The notes under the pieces were generated by a model. That model had not been told where the DNA came from, did not search any database, and was given only the letters and a program-made list of their open reading frames with translations. A stretch of DNA of 7,285 nt from Mailhella sp. (GTDB lineage: Bacteria > Desulfobacterota > Desulfovibrionia > Desulfovibrionales > Desulfovibrionaceae), in contig JAHHTE010000102.1 of NCBI GenBank assembly GCA_020024815.1, positions 1 through 7,285 on the forward strand, in the 5' to 3' direction. The position numbers were made by a program, and so were the translations under genes. This document shows, one piece after another, positions 1-5,559 of the stretch; position 1 is the first letter of the stretch, and the number at the start of each line of letters is the position of its first letter.

Positions 1-41
1 ACTGCATACTCTTGTGTGGGAAAGTAGGACGATGCTAAGCC
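1..41 (+). rRNA. rrf: 5S ribosomal RNA, 3' end only (partial)
   Basis: This is the 3' third of a 5S rRNA; the rest lies left of the window. Seen directly: a hairpin CATAC-TCTT-GTGTG (5-18) matching helix IV, followed by GGAAAGTAGGAC, which fits the conserved loop E segment (GAGAGTAGGAC in many bacteria). GCTAAGCC (34-41) then has the position and form of the 3' strand of closing helix I. The 3' end at about 41 is set by this helix strand and may be off by a base or two. The RNA is a structural part of the large ribosomal subunit and is normally cut from the end of a 16S-23S-5S transcript, so a full rrn operon is expected upstream. An intrinsic terminator follows within 30 bases. Confidence 0.85.
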
Positions 42-65
42 TTTTTTTATTGCTTTTTTTATACC

Positions 66-96
66 AAAAAGCCCAGTGTAGTACTGGGCTTTTTTT
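66..96 (+). terminator. Intrinsic terminator of the rRNA operon
   Basis: Stem AAAAAGCCCAGT (66-77), loop GTAGT, and the exact complement ACTGGGCTTTTT (83-94), with a run of seven T residues (90-96). The stem has a GC core and a U tract, the standard form of a rho-independent terminator, and it lies just after the 5S rRNA. It should stop rRNA transcription before the insertion sequence. Confidence 0.9.
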
Positions 97-119
97 GTTG
101 TCGCTTTAGCACAATAAAA

Positions 120-138
120 CCACCCGCTAAGCGGGTGG
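120..138. repeat. Left-end palindrome of the IS
   Basis: CCACCCGCTAAGCGGGTGG is a perfect 9-bp stem around one central base. With the preceding AAAA (116-119) it is repeated identically, in the same orientation, at the right end. In the IS200/IS605 family such imperfect or perfect hairpins are the transposase binding sites recognised on single-stranded DNA. Read leftward on the - strand it is followed by TTTTATTGTG, so it could also act as a weak outward terminator. Confidence 0.85.
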
Positions 139-160
139 ACTGAAAATCTTTAGATACAAG

Positions 161-219
161 ACTGTCCTCCTTTGGTATACATTTGATGTGTTCGTCAATT
201 ATAACCAAAGGAGGACAGT
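161..219 (+). promoter_or_regulatory. RNA hairpin that hides the tnpA ribosome-binding site
   Basis: ACTGTCCTCCTTTGGT (161-176) is the exact reverse complement of ACCAAAGGAGGACAGT (204-219). The right arm contains the Shine-Dalgarno sequence AAAGGAGG (207-214) of the transposase. When the leader is transcribed, the 16-bp stem with a 27-base loop would bury the site. A few more pairs are possible past a 2-base bulge (158-160 with 222-224). Sequestration of the ribosome-binding site in a 5' leader stem-loop is known for IS200 and keeps transposase synthesis very low. The pairing is seen directly; the repression is inferred by analogy. Confidence 0.85.
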
Positions 220-224
220 GTCTT

Positions 225-689
225 ATGAAAGACAGTCAAAGTTTATCTCATACCCGTTGGAATTGCAAATATCATATAGTGTTTGCTCCAAAATTTCGTC
301 GTCAAATAATATATTCAAAATTAAAAGAAGATATAGGTAAAATTCTTAGACAATTATGCGAACAAAAAAAAGTAACGATTATTGAAGCAATAGCCTATGT
401 AGATCATATTCACATGTTAGTATCTATTCCACCTAATCTAAGTGTTTCTTCATTTATGGGGTACTTGAAAGGGAAGAGTTCTCTAATGATCTTTGATAAA
501 CATGCAAGCTTGAAATACAAATATGGAAATAGGCATTTATGGTGCAGAGGCTATTATGTAGATACGGTAGGACGTAATAAAGAAATAATACAAGCGTATA
601 TTCAAAATCAATTAAATGAGGATAAAATGACCGACCAATACTCACTAAAAGAATATTATGACCCGTTCACGGGTAGTAAGAATAAATAA
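225..689 (+). CDS. tnpA: IS200-type Y1 transposase TnpA
   Basis: A 154-aa single-domain HUH transposase that cuts and rejoins single-stranded IS ends through a 5'-phosphotyrosine bond, as a dimer. Seen: the HUH metal motif DHIHML with His61 and His63, the segment HTRWNCKYHIVFAPKFRRQ near the N terminus, VSSFMGYLKGKSS around residue 73-86, WCRGYYVDTVG (106-116), and the likely nucleophile Tyr125 in AYIQNQL. These match IS200 TnpA closely in length and order. The ATG at 225 is chosen because it follows AAAGGAGG with a 10-base gap; an in-frame TTG at 183 would put coding sequence through the regulatory hairpin and is unlikely. All catalytic residues are present and the frame is open, so the enzyme looks functional. 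Translation is probably limited by the leader hairpin. Confidence 0.95.
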   Translation: MKDSQSLSHTRWNCKYHIVFAPKFRRQIIYSKLKEDIGKILRQLCEQKKVTIIEAIAYVDHIHMLVSIPPNLSVSSFMGYLKGKSSLMIFDKHASLKYKYGNRHLWCRGYYVDTVGRNKEIIQAYIQNQLNEDKMTDQYSLKEYYDPFTGSKNK

Positions 690-803
690 GGCAATGGTAT
701 AAGCTACTTTAGTAGCAGCTAGTGAATATAATGCAATTGACGAATATATTCAAAGCGTGTTGAGACGCAAGCCAGTAATATGCCCTTATAGGGCTGGTGA
801 AAA
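690..803 (+). other. Structured 3' tail of the IS
   Basis: Non-coding stretch between tnpA and the right-end palindrome. It contains a small hairpin GCGT-GTTGAG-ACGC (755-768) and a second, GCCC-TTATA-GGGC (782-794), flanked by CCA (772-774) and TGG (795-797) that can extend it. It then runs through GGTGAAAA into the end palindrome, giving three consecutive stem-loops in about 70 bases. Such tails are common in this IS family. In relatives that carry tnpB the equivalent right end is transcribed as a guide RNA, but no tnpB is present here and no RNA function can be claimed. Confidence 0.5.
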
Positions 804-838
804 CCACCCGCTAAGCGGGTGGTCTTTATTAAATTTTT
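804..838 (+). terminator. Right-end palindrome of the IS, probably also a terminator
   Basis: CCACCCGCTAAGCGGGTGG (804-822) is identical to the left-end palindrome and is followed by TCTTTATTAAATTTTTTT. It is the transposase recognition hairpin of the right end. Because a stable GC-rich stem precedes a T-rich tract, it should also stop transcripts leaving the element toward trxA. The recognition role follows from the family; the terminator role is inferred. Confidence 0.7.
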
Positions 839-919
839 TTTGAAAGATTTTTTGTCATTGTTATATAACTTTTTATTATTTTTATAAAAGTATATCTTGT
901 GTATTTAAAGTAGTAATTG

Positions 920-948
920 TTGACATAGTATCTCTTTAACAATACTAT
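920..948 (+). promoter_or_regulatory. Likely sigma-70-type promoter of trxA-trxB-bamD, with inverted repeat
   Basis: TTGACA (920-925) is a perfect -35 box, and TACTAT (943-948) is an acceptable -10 box 17 bases further on. The start of transcription would fall near 955, leaving a leader of about 55 bases before trxA. ATAGTAT (925-931) and ATACTAT (942-948) form a perfect 7-bp inverted repeat that fills the spacer and covers the -10 box, a possible operator. The leader also has TACCTA (973-978) and TAGGTA (990-995), which could form a weak hairpin just before the ribosome-binding site. Confidence 0.65.
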
Positions 949-1008
949 ACCATAAATTAAATAAAAATGATTTACCTATTTTTTTATATTAGGTAGAGGA
1001 GAATTAAT

Positions 1009-1326
1009 ATGGCTATTGAACTTAATGATGCAAATTTTGACGCAATGGTTTTAAAAAATGAACTCCCTGTATTAGTTGATTTTTGGGCTCCTTGGTGCGG
1101 ACCATGCCGTGCAGTTGCTCCAATTATTGACGAAATTTCAAAAGAATTTGAAGGTAAAGTAGCTGTTGCAAAATTAAATGTTGACGAAGCACAAAATGCA
1201 CCTAGTCGTTTTGGTATTCGTGCTATTCCTACTTTAATTGTGTTTAAAGATGGTGAAGTTGTAGAACAAGTTACTGGTGCTGTTTCTAAAGAAAACATTG
1301 TAGATATGATTAATAAGGCTCTTTAA
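1009..1326 (+). CDS. trxA: Thioredoxin
   Basis: A 105-aa cytoplasmic thioredoxin, the usual length for the bacterial protein. It reduces disulfides in target enzymes using electrons from thioredoxin reductase, encoded by the next gene. Seen: the active site WCGPC (Trp29, Cys30, Cys33), the buried Asp24 in LVDFWA, the cis-proline Pro74 in AIPTL, and the typical closing region with GEVVEQVTGAVSK. No signal peptide. The start has a good ribosome-binding site, AGAGGAG (995-1001), 7 bases before the ATG. It is the first gene of a tight operon, only one base ahead of trxB. All key residues are intact, and it is probably the main housekeeping thioredoxin. Confidence 0.97.
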   Translation: MAIELNDANFDAMVLKNELPVLVDFWAPWCGPCRAVAPIIDEISKEFEGKVAVAKLNVDEAQNAPSRFGIRAIPTLIVFKDGEVVEQVTGAVSKENIVDMINKAL

Positions 1327-1327
1327 T

Positions 1328-2266
1328 ATGAGTAATTTTGATGCCGTTGTTATTGGTTCTGGTCCAGCTGGTCTTAATGCGGCACTTTATCTTGTTAGAG
1401 CAGGGTATAAAACTGCTTTACTTGAAAAAAATACCGCAGGTGGACAAGTTCTTAGTACTGCTGAAGTGGAAAATTATTTAGGTTTTCCAAAAGGTGCTAA
1501 GGGTTGGGAATTAGCCGATCTTTTCTCTGCTCATGTTAATGAGTATAAAGTAGAACATCTTCGTGCTGATGTTACAAGCATTGAAACCATTGAAGAAAAT
1601 GGAAAAATGCATGTTATCCATCTTGCAAGTGGTGATCCTATTAAAGCAAGAGTTGTTATTATTGCAACAGGAGCTGGAAATCGTCCTCTTGGTATTCCTG
1701 AAGAAGAGGAATATAAGGGAAAAGGTATTTCCTATTGTGCTTTATGTGATGCTAATTTTTATCGTGGAGCTGATGTAGCTATTGTTGGTGGTGGTGATTC
1801 TGCTCTTGAAGAAGCTCTTTATTTATCACGTATTGTGAATAAAGTTTATATTATTCACCGCCGTGAAGGTTTTCGTGGTACACAAATTTATTTAGATAAA
1901 ATCCGTACTATGCCAGAAAAAATAGAGCTTGTAACTTCTTGCGTTGTAGACTCATTAGCTGGTGAACCTGCTTTGCAAAAAGTTATTGTGCGTCATGTTG
2001 AGACAGGTGAAAAGCGTGAAATACCAGTAGAAGGCTTATTTGTTTATATTGGACATATTCCAAATGCGTCTTTTGTTCCTGAAAATCTTGAACGTAATGA
2101 ACAAGGTTTTATTAAAACAGATCAAGAAATGCTTACAAATATTCCTGGAATTTTTGCAGCTGGTGATATTAGAGCTAAAATGTGTCGTCAAGTATGCACA
2201 GCAGTTGGCGATGGTGCAACAGCAGCAAGTGCTGCAATGCGATACTTGGAGCATTTTAATGCATAA
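1328..2266 (+). CDS. trxB: Thioredoxin reductase (FAD, NADPH type)
   Basis: A 312-aa low-molecular-weight thioredoxin reductase that moves electrons from NADPH through FAD and a redox disulfide to thioredoxin. Seen in order: the FAD dinucleotide fold GSGPAG (10-15); GGQ (38-40); ATG (113-115); the redox centre Cys137-Ala-Leu-Cys140 followed by Asp141; the nucleotide fold GGGDSALEEA (154-163); HRREGFR (177-183), whose arginines usually bind the NADPH 2'-phosphate; and the C-terminal FAD motif GIFAAGD (274-280). The redox motif CALC differs from the common CATC. The start lies one base after the trxA stop and has only a weak ribosome-binding site (AAGG, about 1314-1317), so translation is probably coupled to trxA. 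The C terminus overlaps bamD by 8 bases. Confidence 0.97.
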   Translation: MSNFDAVVIGSGPAGLNAALYLVRAGYKTALLEKNTAGGQVLSTAEVENYLGFPKGAKGWELADLFSAHVNEYKVEHLRADVTSIETIEENGKMHVIHLASGDPIKARVVIIATGAGNRPLGIPEEEEYKGKGISYCALCDANFYRGADVAIVGGGDSALEEALYLSRIVNKVYIIHRREGFRGTQIYLDKIRTMPEKIELVTSCVVDSLAGEPALQKVIVRHVETGEKREIPVEGLFVYIGHIPNASFVPENLERNEQGFIKTDQEMLTNIPGIFAAGDIRAKMCRQVCTAVGDGATAASAAMRYLEHFNA

Positions 2267-2981
2267 AATTGTTTTATCTTTATTGATGTGCCTTTTCTTA
2301 ACTGGTTGTGGTGGACTTATTGATAACTATTTTGTTGAAACACCAACAGATACAGTACAAGAAAAGTTTGAAGCTGCTGTTGAATCTATGCAAAATAAAG
2401 AATATGGAAAAGCAGCAGAATATTTTACTGATATAAAAGACAATTATCCATTTAGTCCCTATGTTGTTGAGTCAGAACTTGGGCTTGCTGATGCTATGTA
2501 TTTGAATGAAAATTATCTTGAAGCAGCTGATGCGTATAGAGATTTTGAAAATTTACATCCAAGACATGAAGCAACTCCTTATGTATTATTGCAAACAGCT
2601 CGCTCTTTACGCCTTAGTTATCGTTCCATTGATAGAGCGTCAACAAATGTGCAAACAGCGTCTGAATATGCAACACGTGTGATTAATGAATATCCTGAAA
2701 CAGAATATGCTAAACTTGCAGAAGAAGAATTACGCCTCTCAAGAAAACTTTTAGCAGAACGAGAAGTTTTTATAGGAAATGTATATTATAAAATGGGTAA
2801 CTATGAAGCAGCGTGGAATAGATATACTCGTATTGTAAAACGCTATCCTGATGTAAAAGAAGTCCATGATTATGCTAAAAAACAAGCTGAATCTTCTTTT
2901 ATTCAATATCGTAAAAATAATTCTGAAGATATTCGCGAAGAACGTGAAGGTTCTTGGAAACAGTTATTTAAATGGTTATAA
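2259..2981 (+). CDS. bamD: Outer membrane assembly lipoprotein BamD-like
   Basis: A 240-aa lipoprotein of the BamD/ComL family, a part of the BAM complex that folds beta-barrel proteins into the outer membrane from the periplasmic side. Seen: a short signal peptide MHKIVLSLLMCLFLTGC with lipobox LTGC and lipidated Cys17. Gly18 follows rather than Asp, so outer-membrane targeting is expected. Tetratricopeptide-like helical repeats fill about residues 33-225, with the family-typical YPFSPYVVESELGLADAMY. The ATG at 2259 is chosen because it starts the lipoprotein signal and has TTGGAG at 2246-2251; the reading frame stays open back to 2040, but that part lies inside trxB and codes no sensible N terminus. 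It overlaps the trxB end by 8 bases, pointing to coupled translation. A terminator follows the stop by about 20 bases. Confidence 0.9.
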   Translation: MHKIVLSLLMCLFLTGCGGLIDNYFVETPTDTVQEKFEAAVESMQNKEYGKAAEYFTDIKDNYPFSPYVVESELGLADAMYLNENYLEAADAYRDFENLHPRHEATPYVLLQTARSLRLSYRSIDRASTNVQTASEYATRVINEYPETEYAKLAEEELRLSRKLLAEREVFIGNVYYKMGNYEAAWNRYTRIVKRYPDVKEVHDYAKKQAESSFIQYRKNNSEDIREEREGSWKQLFKWL

Positions 2982-3000
2982 AATTTCTTGAATAACCAAT

Positions 3001-3028
3001 AAAAAGCCCCTATTTTGGGGCTTTTTTT
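3001..3028. terminator. Bidirectional terminator between bamD and the membrane protein gene
   Basis: AAAAAGCCCC (3001-3010), loop TATTTT, and GGGGCTTTTTTT (3017-3028). The stem has a GC core with T runs on both strands (seven on the +, five on the -), so it can end both the trx-bamD transcript and the convergent - strand transcript whose last stop codon is at 3034-3036. Confidence 0.92.
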
Positions 3029-3033
3029 ATATA

Positions 3034-3942
3034 TTATTCATTTCTTTTATTAATGGAAAAAAGGCTTGTTTCTAAAAAAGTAAATAAAAAAGCTACTATT
3101 ATTGGGCTAATTTTTTGTATTGAAAAAAGGTAGGATAAAAAAAGTAAAACAAGCATAGAGCAAAAAAGTAATACTACTAAATAAAGTGGAAGTTTTTTAT
3201 AGGGAATAGTGTACGCTAGATAAAAAGTTATTGCATTACAACATAAAAATAAACTAATAAAAATAATAAAAGGAAAAAAAGAAATATTTGTTAAAATTGA
3301 AAATAAATAGCTAATGGAATAATAGAAAGGATAAATTGTTGCTGAAAAAATATTTAATTCACCTGCTGCATACAAAAAGGGGGTAATATATTGACTTGAA
3401 AGAAAAATATAGGAACTCCAAGCGAACATGGCTTGTATAGCAAAAAATAATAAAGATTTTATAAAGTAATATTTTAAATTATCATAAAAACTTTGTGTTA
3501 TAGATCGAATACTTCGACCATATCCTAATTTATAGATTTGTTTGGTAAAAAAGTTCATTTTATTAAGTTCAAAAGAAACTTGTGTATAAATTTCATTATA
3601 AAACATTTGATATGCTATTGTTATAGGATTAAAGGTTAGACCTTGTATTTGAATATAAGATAAATAAGCGTAAGTAAGTCGAATAAAGTTATAAAGCATA
3701 CGGCACGTAATAATAGCATAGCCAGCATATATAGCAGAAATATCTCCTGTAAGTTTTGAATATAAAAAAGGAAAAAACATTAAGGATAAGTTTACAAGAA
3801 GATATTGTAAATAATGTATTATTTTATGAAGAAAAACTTTACGAATTTGACGTGTTGCTAAATAGGAATTTATTTTTATTTGCTCATTAGTTTTTGTACT
3901 AATAATTTTTTGACAAAAATTTCTAAATGTTGCAAAGCTCAT
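3034..3942 (-). CDS. Polytopic membrane protein of unknown function
   Basis: I do not recognise this 302-aa protein. It is very hydrophobic and rich in Phe, Tyr, Ile and Leu. After a soluble, basic N-terminal segment (about 1-40), membrane segments are plausible near residues 42-62, 66-88, 158-181, 198-220, 222-245, 252-273 and 278-295, with a polar region around 90-155 between the first pair and the rest. No signal peptide or catalytic motif is evident. The ATG at 3942 has a fair ribosome-binding site (AGGAA, complement of 3948-3952). It lies downstream of glmU in the same direction, separated by a hairpin, and converges on bamD. The DNA looks more AT-rich than its neighbours. It could be a transporter-like or envelope protein, but nothing in the sequence shows which. 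It is probably a real gene, given its length, start site and fit between two terminators. Confidence 0.75.
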   Translation of the reverse strand: MSFATFRNFCQKIISTKTNEQIKINSYLATRQIRKVFLHKIIHYLQYLLVNLSLMFFPFLYSKLTGDISAIYAGYAIITCRMLYNFIRLTYAYLSYIQIQGLTFNPITIAYQMFYNEIYTQVSFELNKMNFFTKQIYKLGYGRSIRSITQSFYDNLKYYFIKSLLFFAIQAMFAWSSYIFLSSQYITPFLYAAGELNIFSATIYPFYYSISYLFSILTNISFFPFIIFISLFLCCNAITFYLAYTIPYKKLPLYLVVLLFCSMLVLLFLSYLFSIQKISPIIVAFLFTFLETSLFSINKRNE

Positions 3943-3990
3943 TATTATTCCTAATTAGTTATAATATAATGAAAAAGATTATATATATTA

Positions 3991-4012
3991 ACAGGCTATT
4001 AAAATAGCCTGT
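3991..4012 (-). terminator. Palindrome after glmU, possible terminator
   Basis: ACAGGCTATT (3991-4000) and AATAGCCTGT (4003-4012) are perfect complements around AA, starting 36 bases past the glmU stop. On the - strand the stem is followed by TTAATATATATAATC, which is AT-rich but not a clean T run, so termination may be partial. It could instead be an operator in front of the membrane protein gene at 3942. No promoter with good boxes stands out between the hairpin and that gene. Confidence 0.5.
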
Positions 4013-4047
4013 ATAGTTACAATATATTTTTTGTAAGAAATTTAAAG

Positions 4048-5478
4048 TTATCGCTTTTTGAGATTTGTTTGTCTTTGTCTTGCAATGGCAAGTGTATTTT
4101 CTGGGGTATCTTTTGTAATTACAGAACCAGCAGCAACAAGAGTATTTTTACCAATAGTTACAGGGGCAACAAAAGCACAATTAGACCCAAGAAAAGCATT
4201 ATCTTCTATAATTGTTTGGAACTTATTTCTTCCATCATAATTGCAGGTAATACAGCCTGCTCCTACATTGACATCACTACCTACAATACTATCACCTATA
4301 TAACTTAAATGATTAACTTTACTTGCATTTCCAATTTTGCTTTTTTTGATTTCAACAAAATTCCCAAGATGAACATTATCAGAAAGTTCTGCTTGTGGTC
4401 TTAATCGAGCGTAAGGTCCTAATTTAGCATTATTACCAACTATTGCGTCTTCAAAATGGCAAAAACTTTTTATAGTGCAAGCTTCACCTATCTGGGTATT
4501 TTTTATAACACAATGGGATTCAATAGTTGTATATTGTTCAATTTTACTTTTTCCATATATTTCGCAAGGTCCAAAAATTTCAACTCCAGCAGCAATTTCA
4601 ACAAAAGGACTAATGCGTATACTTTCAGGATTATGTAAAACTACACCATTTGACATAAGTTTTGTATTGATAGTTTGTTGTAAAGTTTTTTCTGCTTCAT
4701 AAAGTTCAAGAGGATTATTTACACCAAGTAATGCTTCAGCATTTTCAAAGCAAAAAGCTTCAAGAGGAATATTTTTATCTTTGGCAAGTCCTATAATATC
4801 TGTAATATAATATTCATTATTAGCATTCTGACTTGAAAGTAATGGAAGAAATTCATTGAGAATTTGTGCATCAACTAAATAAATACCAGAATTAACTTCA
4901 TAAATGGCAGAGTTTGGATATTGTACTTTAAAATCTTTTGCTTCAATGATTTTTGCAACGTTTCCTTTATTATCTTCATGTGCTGTGCAAGGAGTATTTT
5001 TTGCCTTATCGACAAAACCTTGTCGGGCAACACGTCCATAAGATTTTGCATCAGGTAAATAAAGACTTATAAAACTTAGAGGATATTTTTCTGATTTTGT
5101 AATAAAATCAGTTAATATTTCTGTTGAAATAAGTGGTACATCAGCATTTAAAATAAGAATTTTTTCAGCGTTATTTGTAGTATTTTCATTAATCTTTTGC
5201 ATGGCACATTGCACAGCATGTCCTGTTCCGAGTTGTTTTTCTTGTAAAATTGTATGCTGTAATGCTTTTTCTCCATGATTTTTTGCAAGATAATCTGTAA
5301 TCATATCTGCTTTATATCCAACAACTGTCCATATTGTATCACTAATACTTTGAGCAACAGAATAAACATGGGAAAGCATAGCTTCACCTAAAACAGTTTG
5401 TAATGCTTTAGGATTTTTAGATGGCATTCTTGTTCCTTTGCCTGCTGCTAAGATAATTGTAGTAATTGGATAGGACAT
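4048..5478 (-). CDS. glmU: Bifunctional GlmU: GlcN-1-P acetyltransferase / GlcNAc-1-P uridylyltransferase
   Basis: A 476-aa cytoplasmic enzyme that acetylates glucosamine-1-phosphate with acetyl-CoA and then joins the product to UTP, giving UDP-GlcNAc for peptidoglycan and lipopolysaccharide. N-terminal nucleotidyltransferase: LAAGKGTRM (10-18), QLGTGHA (82-88), NADVPLI with likely metal ligand Asp113, YGRVAR (147-152). C-terminal left-handed beta-helix (about 275-470) of hexapeptide repeats, with RPQAELSDNVHLGNFVE, the likely catalytic His390 in NHLSYIGD, and NYDGRNK (413-419). It is some 20 residues longer than E. coli GlmU (456), mostly from an extra stretch near 157-172. The ATG at 5478 is chosen for its GGAG site 6 bases upstream and its fit to family starts; the frame runs open to 5550, but that part would code through a hairpin. 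Both domains look complete. Confidence 0.95.
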   Translation of the reverse strand: MSYPITTIILAAGKGTRMPSKNPKALQTVLGEAMLSHVYSVAQSISDTIWTVVGYKADMITDYLAKNHGEKALQHTILQEKQLGTGHAVQCAMQKINENTTNNAEKILILNADVPLISTEILTDFITKSEKYPLSFISLYLPDAKSYGRVARQGFVDKAKNTPCTAHEDNKGNVAKIIEAKDFKVQYPNSAIYEVNSGIYLVDAQILNEFLPLLSSQNANNEYYITDIIGLAKDKNIPLEAFCFENAEALLGVNNPLELYEAEKTLQQTINTKLMSNGVVLHNPESIRISPFVEIAAGVEIFGPCEIYGKSKIEQYTTIESHCVIKNTQIGEACTIKSFCHFEDAIVGNNAKLGPYARLRPQAELSDNVHLGNFVEIKKSKIGNASKVNHLSYIGDSIVGSDVNVGAGCITCNYDGRNKFQTIIEDNAFLGSNCAFVAPVTIGKNTLVAAGSVITKDTPENTLAIARQRQTNLKKR

Positions 5479-5516
5479 ATAAACTCCAATAATTATATAG
5501 GTTAAAATATTTAAAA

Positions 5517-5543
5517 GGGGAAAATTTCTTTTATATTTTCCCC
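5517..5543 (-). terminator. Hairpin between the DUF2065 gene and glmU
   Basis: GGGGAAAAT (5517-5525) and ATTTTCCCC (5535-5543) form a perfect 9-bp stem with a 9-base loop. On the - strand it follows the stop of the small membrane protein gene by 16 bases and is itself followed by TTTTAAATATTTT. It resembles an intrinsic terminator with a short T run, or an RNA stem that separates expression of the dehydrogenase pair from glmU. If it stops transcription fully, glmU needs a promoter in the 38 bases before its start; TATAAT occurs there, but with no matching -35 box. Confidence 0.6.
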
Positions 5544-5559
5544 ATAACAAAAATGATAT

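Larger units (their letters stand above)
116..830 (+). mobile_element. IS200-type insertion sequence (IS200/IS605 family, tnpA only)
   Basis: An apparently complete element of about 0.7 kb, the usual IS200 size. It contains one transposase gene, subterminal palindromes at both ends (120-138 and 804-822), a long 5' leader with a hairpin over the ribosome-binding site, and a structured 3' tail. There are no terminal inverted repeats or target duplication, as expected for this family, which moves as a single-stranded circle. The exact ends are uncertain: cleavage in this family falls a few bases outside the palindromes, so the given limits are approximate. It sits between the rRNA terminator and the trxA promoter, a spot where it breaks no gene. 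No tnpB or other accessory gene is present. Confidence 0.9.

Noticed and set aside
183..224. In-frame TTG extension of tnpA giving a 168-aa protein
   Set aside because: The added residues would be encoded by the loop and right arm of the regulatory hairpin. The ATG at 225 has a strong ribosome-binding site and gives the IS200 family length.
120..822. Two identical repeats about 680 bases apart considered as a CRISPR remnant or direct-repeat recombination site
   Set aside because: They flank an IS200-type transposase and fit the known end hairpins of that family; there are no further repeats or cas genes.
984..1298. Open frame of 104 aa on the - strand over trxA
   Set aside because: It is antisense to a clear thioredoxin gene, has no recognisable protein features, and has no ribosome-binding site.
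2040..2258. Upstream ATG that would make the BamD protein 313 aa
   Set aside because: That part lies wholly inside trxB in another frame, codes no plausible N terminus, and would hide the lipoprotein signal peptide that starts at 2259.
4456..4702. Open frames on the + strand across glmU
   Set aside because: They overlap a well-conserved enzyme on the other strand and have no motif or start signal.
5479..5550. 24-residue N-terminal extension of GlmU
   Set aside because: It starts at a TTG and is encoded by the hairpin at 5517-5543. The ATG at 5478 has a GGAG site and matches where GlmU proteins begin.
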